This document shows positions 7,264-8,340 of a stretch of 8,340 nt of DNA, one piece after another. The notes under the pieces are model-generated. The model did no database searches, was not told the DNA's origin, and was given only the letters and a program-made list of their open reading frames with translations. Position 1 is the stretch's first letter. Every line of letters starts with the position of its first letter. Location: contig CAZAAW010000050.1 of NCBI GenBank assembly GCA_964483325.1, positions 1 through 8,340 of the forward strand. The letters are read 5' to 3'. This DNA comes from CAZAAW01 sp964483325 (GTDB lineage: Bacteria > Pseudomonadota > Alphaproteobacteria > Rhizobiales > Kaistiaceae). Both the position numbers and the translations under genes were made by a program.

Positions 7264-8155
7264 CGAGCTGCTCCCGAGCGACGGCGCGGCGGCGGGCGAA
7301 AGCGCCCCCGCCAAGATCAACCTCGCCCTGCATGTCACCGACCGGCGGGCCGATGGCTATCACCTGCTCGACACGTTGGCGGTCTTCGCGCCGCCCGCCG
7401 ACATCGTCAGCGCCGAGCGCGGGACGTCCGGCAGCGGCCTGTCGCTGACGCTCACCGGGCCGATGGCCGGCGCCCTGCAAGGCACTGCGGGAACCGACAA
7501 TCTCGTGCTGCGCGCCGCGCGTGCGCTCGCCGCAGCACTGGGGCGCGATGAACCGGACCTGGCGCTGACGCTGGAAAAGCACCTGCCGGTCGGCGCCGGC
7601 CTCGGCGGCGGCTCCGCCGATGCCGCCGCGACGCTGCGCCTGCTGCTGCGGCTGTGGGGTGCCGCGCTGCCGGAGCCGGCGCTGGCGACACGGCTCGGCG
7701 CCGACGTGCCGATGTGCCTCCTGTCGCGGCCGCTGCGCGCCACCGGCATCGGCGAGACGCTGACGCCGGTCGCCGGCCTGCCGCCGCTGCCGCTGGTGCT
7801 GGTCAATCCCGGCGTGCCGGTGGCGACCGCGTCGGTCTTCCGCCGCCTGGCAGCGCCCGCCGATCCGCCGCTGCCGGCGCTGCCGGAGCGCTTCGGCAGC
7901 GTGGCGGCGGTCGCAGCCTGGCTGGCGCGCACCACCAACGGCCTCATCCCGCCGGCCATCGCGGAAGCGCCGGAGATCGGCGCAGCTCTGGCGGCGCTGG
8001 CCGCCGCGCCGGACTGCCTGCTCGCCCGCATGTCGGGCTCGGGCGCGACCTGCTTCGGCCTCTTCCCGACGCCCGCCGCGGCCAGCGTAGCCGCAGCGCG
8101 CCTCGGCGCCCGGCCCGGCTGGTGGGTGTCGGCGACGCAGTCCGGCGGGTCCTGA
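7115..8155 (+). CDS. ispE: 4-diphosphocytidyl-2-C-methyl-D-erythritol kinase (start uncertain; conserved domain from about 7304)
   Basis: GHMP-family kinase of the MEP pathway: ATP-dependent phosphorylation of CDP-methylerythritol, cytoplasmic. Numbered from 7115, motif 1 is PAKINLALHV (66-75, catalytic-site Lys67) with RADGYHLLDTL (78-88). The ATP-binding motif is LPVGAGLGGGSADAA (157-171). LGADVPMCL (195-202) carries the catalytic Asp197. Motif 3 is ARMSGSGATCFGLF (304-317). The start is a problem: between the motif and 7115 there is no in-frame ATG, GTG or TTG. The ATG at 7115 lies 149 bases inside the TPR gene and would add an Arg/Ser-rich stretch that looks like an out-of-frame shadow. 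A start at CTG 7268, just after the TPR stop and 11 bases after AAGGA (7252-7256), would give 295 residues, normal for IspE. Coordinates given use the only standard start codon; function is secure, the N-terminus is not. Confidence 0.9.
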   Translation: MPTGRSAASWRRCTSGATPRISTRRRRISPASSRRSRPASSPTTPVRTADELLPSDGAAAGESAPAKINLALHVTDRRADGYHLLDTLAVFAPPADIVSAERGTSGSGLSLTLTGPMAGALQGTAGTDNLVLRAARALAAALGRDEPDLALTLEKHLPVGAGLGGGSADAAATLRLLLRLWGAALPEPALATRLGADVPMCLLSRPLRATGIGETLTPVAGLPPLPLVLVNPGVPVATASVFRRLAAPADPPLPALPERFGSVAAVAAWLARTTNGLIPPAIAEAPEIGAALAALAAAPDCLLARMSGSGATCFGLFPTPAAASVAAARLGARPGWWVSATQSGGS

Positions 8156-8190
8156 TGCTTCCCGATGACAGTGGGGCGGGGCGCCCCTTA

Positions 8191-8298
8191 CCTCTCCCTG
8201 TGGGAGAGGTCGGAAACGCGCAGCGTTTCCGGGTGAGGGACACCGCCGCTGACACGAGGCTGCTGCGCCTGGGCAGGATTCCCGCGGGCCGAACCCCT
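8191..8298 (+). repeat. Intergenic palindromic repeat, copy C (3' part missing)
   Basis: Same orientation as copy A. It begins with the intact terminal palindrome CCTCTCCC-tgt-GGGAGAGG (8191-8209). It continues with hairpin GGAAACGC-gca-GCGTTTCC (8212-8230), GGGTGAGGG, GACACGAGG and CCGAACCCCT. After 8298 it no longer matches copies A and B, which continue CACTCGTCCGCC / CACCCGTCCGCC and end in a second palindrome. About 65 bp of the expected unit are therefore absent within the window. It starts 36 bp after the ispE stop. Confidence 0.8.
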
Positions 8299-8340
8299 TG
8301 TATCTGCAGGGTTGGTTGCTCTGTGCGAAGAAGCGACTCG
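8299..8340. other. Unrelated sequence replacing the end of repeat copy C
   Basis: The last 42 bases do not match the repeat family and show no codable gene of their own. They may be the edge of an insertion inside copy C or simply flanking DNA after a truncated repeat; the window ends too soon to tell. Confidence 0.4.

Noticed and set aside
5500..7338. 612-codon open frame on the minus strand opposite the TPR gene
   Set aside because: It is fully antisense to a gene with clear TPR motifs. Long antisense frames are expected in DNA this GC-rich, and its translation is low-complexity and resembles no protein family.

Overview
The window is high-GC DNA with strong GC bias at third codon positions. 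Its genes and their order (ppdK, an S49 peptidase, a TrmN6-type methyltransferase, a DUF2007 protein, a long-chain polyprenyl diphosphate synthase, a TPR protein and ispE) are those of an alphaproteobacterial chromosome, most likely Hyphomicrobiales (Rhizobiales). The genus cannot be fixed from the sequence alone. I found no phage genes, CRISPR array, tRNA, rRNA or toxin/defence locus. The accessory content is non-coding: dispersed palindromic intergenic repeats and one small transposon-like element.

Layout. Positions 1-1290 (+) are the C-terminal half of pyruvate phosphate dikinase. Positions 1291-1677 hold no gene; they carry repeat copy A (1314-1664), split by a 171-bp inverted-repeat element (1328-1498) that looks like a MITE. 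On the minus strand, read right to left, come a DUF2007 protein (4214-3981), a TrmN6-like N6-adenine methyltransferase (3984-3178, overlapping ATGA), a gap holding repeat copy B (2930-3101), an S49 peptidase (2824-1973) and an 82-aa membrane protein (1926-1678). Positions 4215-4368 are a divergent control region with a 15-bp tandem duplication. On the plus strand follow a polyprenyl diphosphate synthase (4369-5391), a secreted 582-aa TPR protein (5515-7263) and ispE (ending 8155). Repeat copy C starts at 8191 and breaks off at about 8298, where unrelated sequence begins.

How the genes fit together. IspE (MEP pathway) supplies C5 isoprenoid precursors. The polyprenyl synthase condenses isopentenyl diphosphate into the long side chain of ubiquinone. 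The TPR protein between them is probably envelope-located and has no obvious enzymatic role. The minus-strand group combines RNA modification with envelope or peptide quality control and looks like an ancestral operon into which repeat copy B has been introduced. The coding regions are ordinary housekeeping genes. The parts most worth a second look are the nested repeat/MITE structure, the broken third repeat copy and the missing conventional start codon of ispE. I do not see a convincing new multi-gene system.
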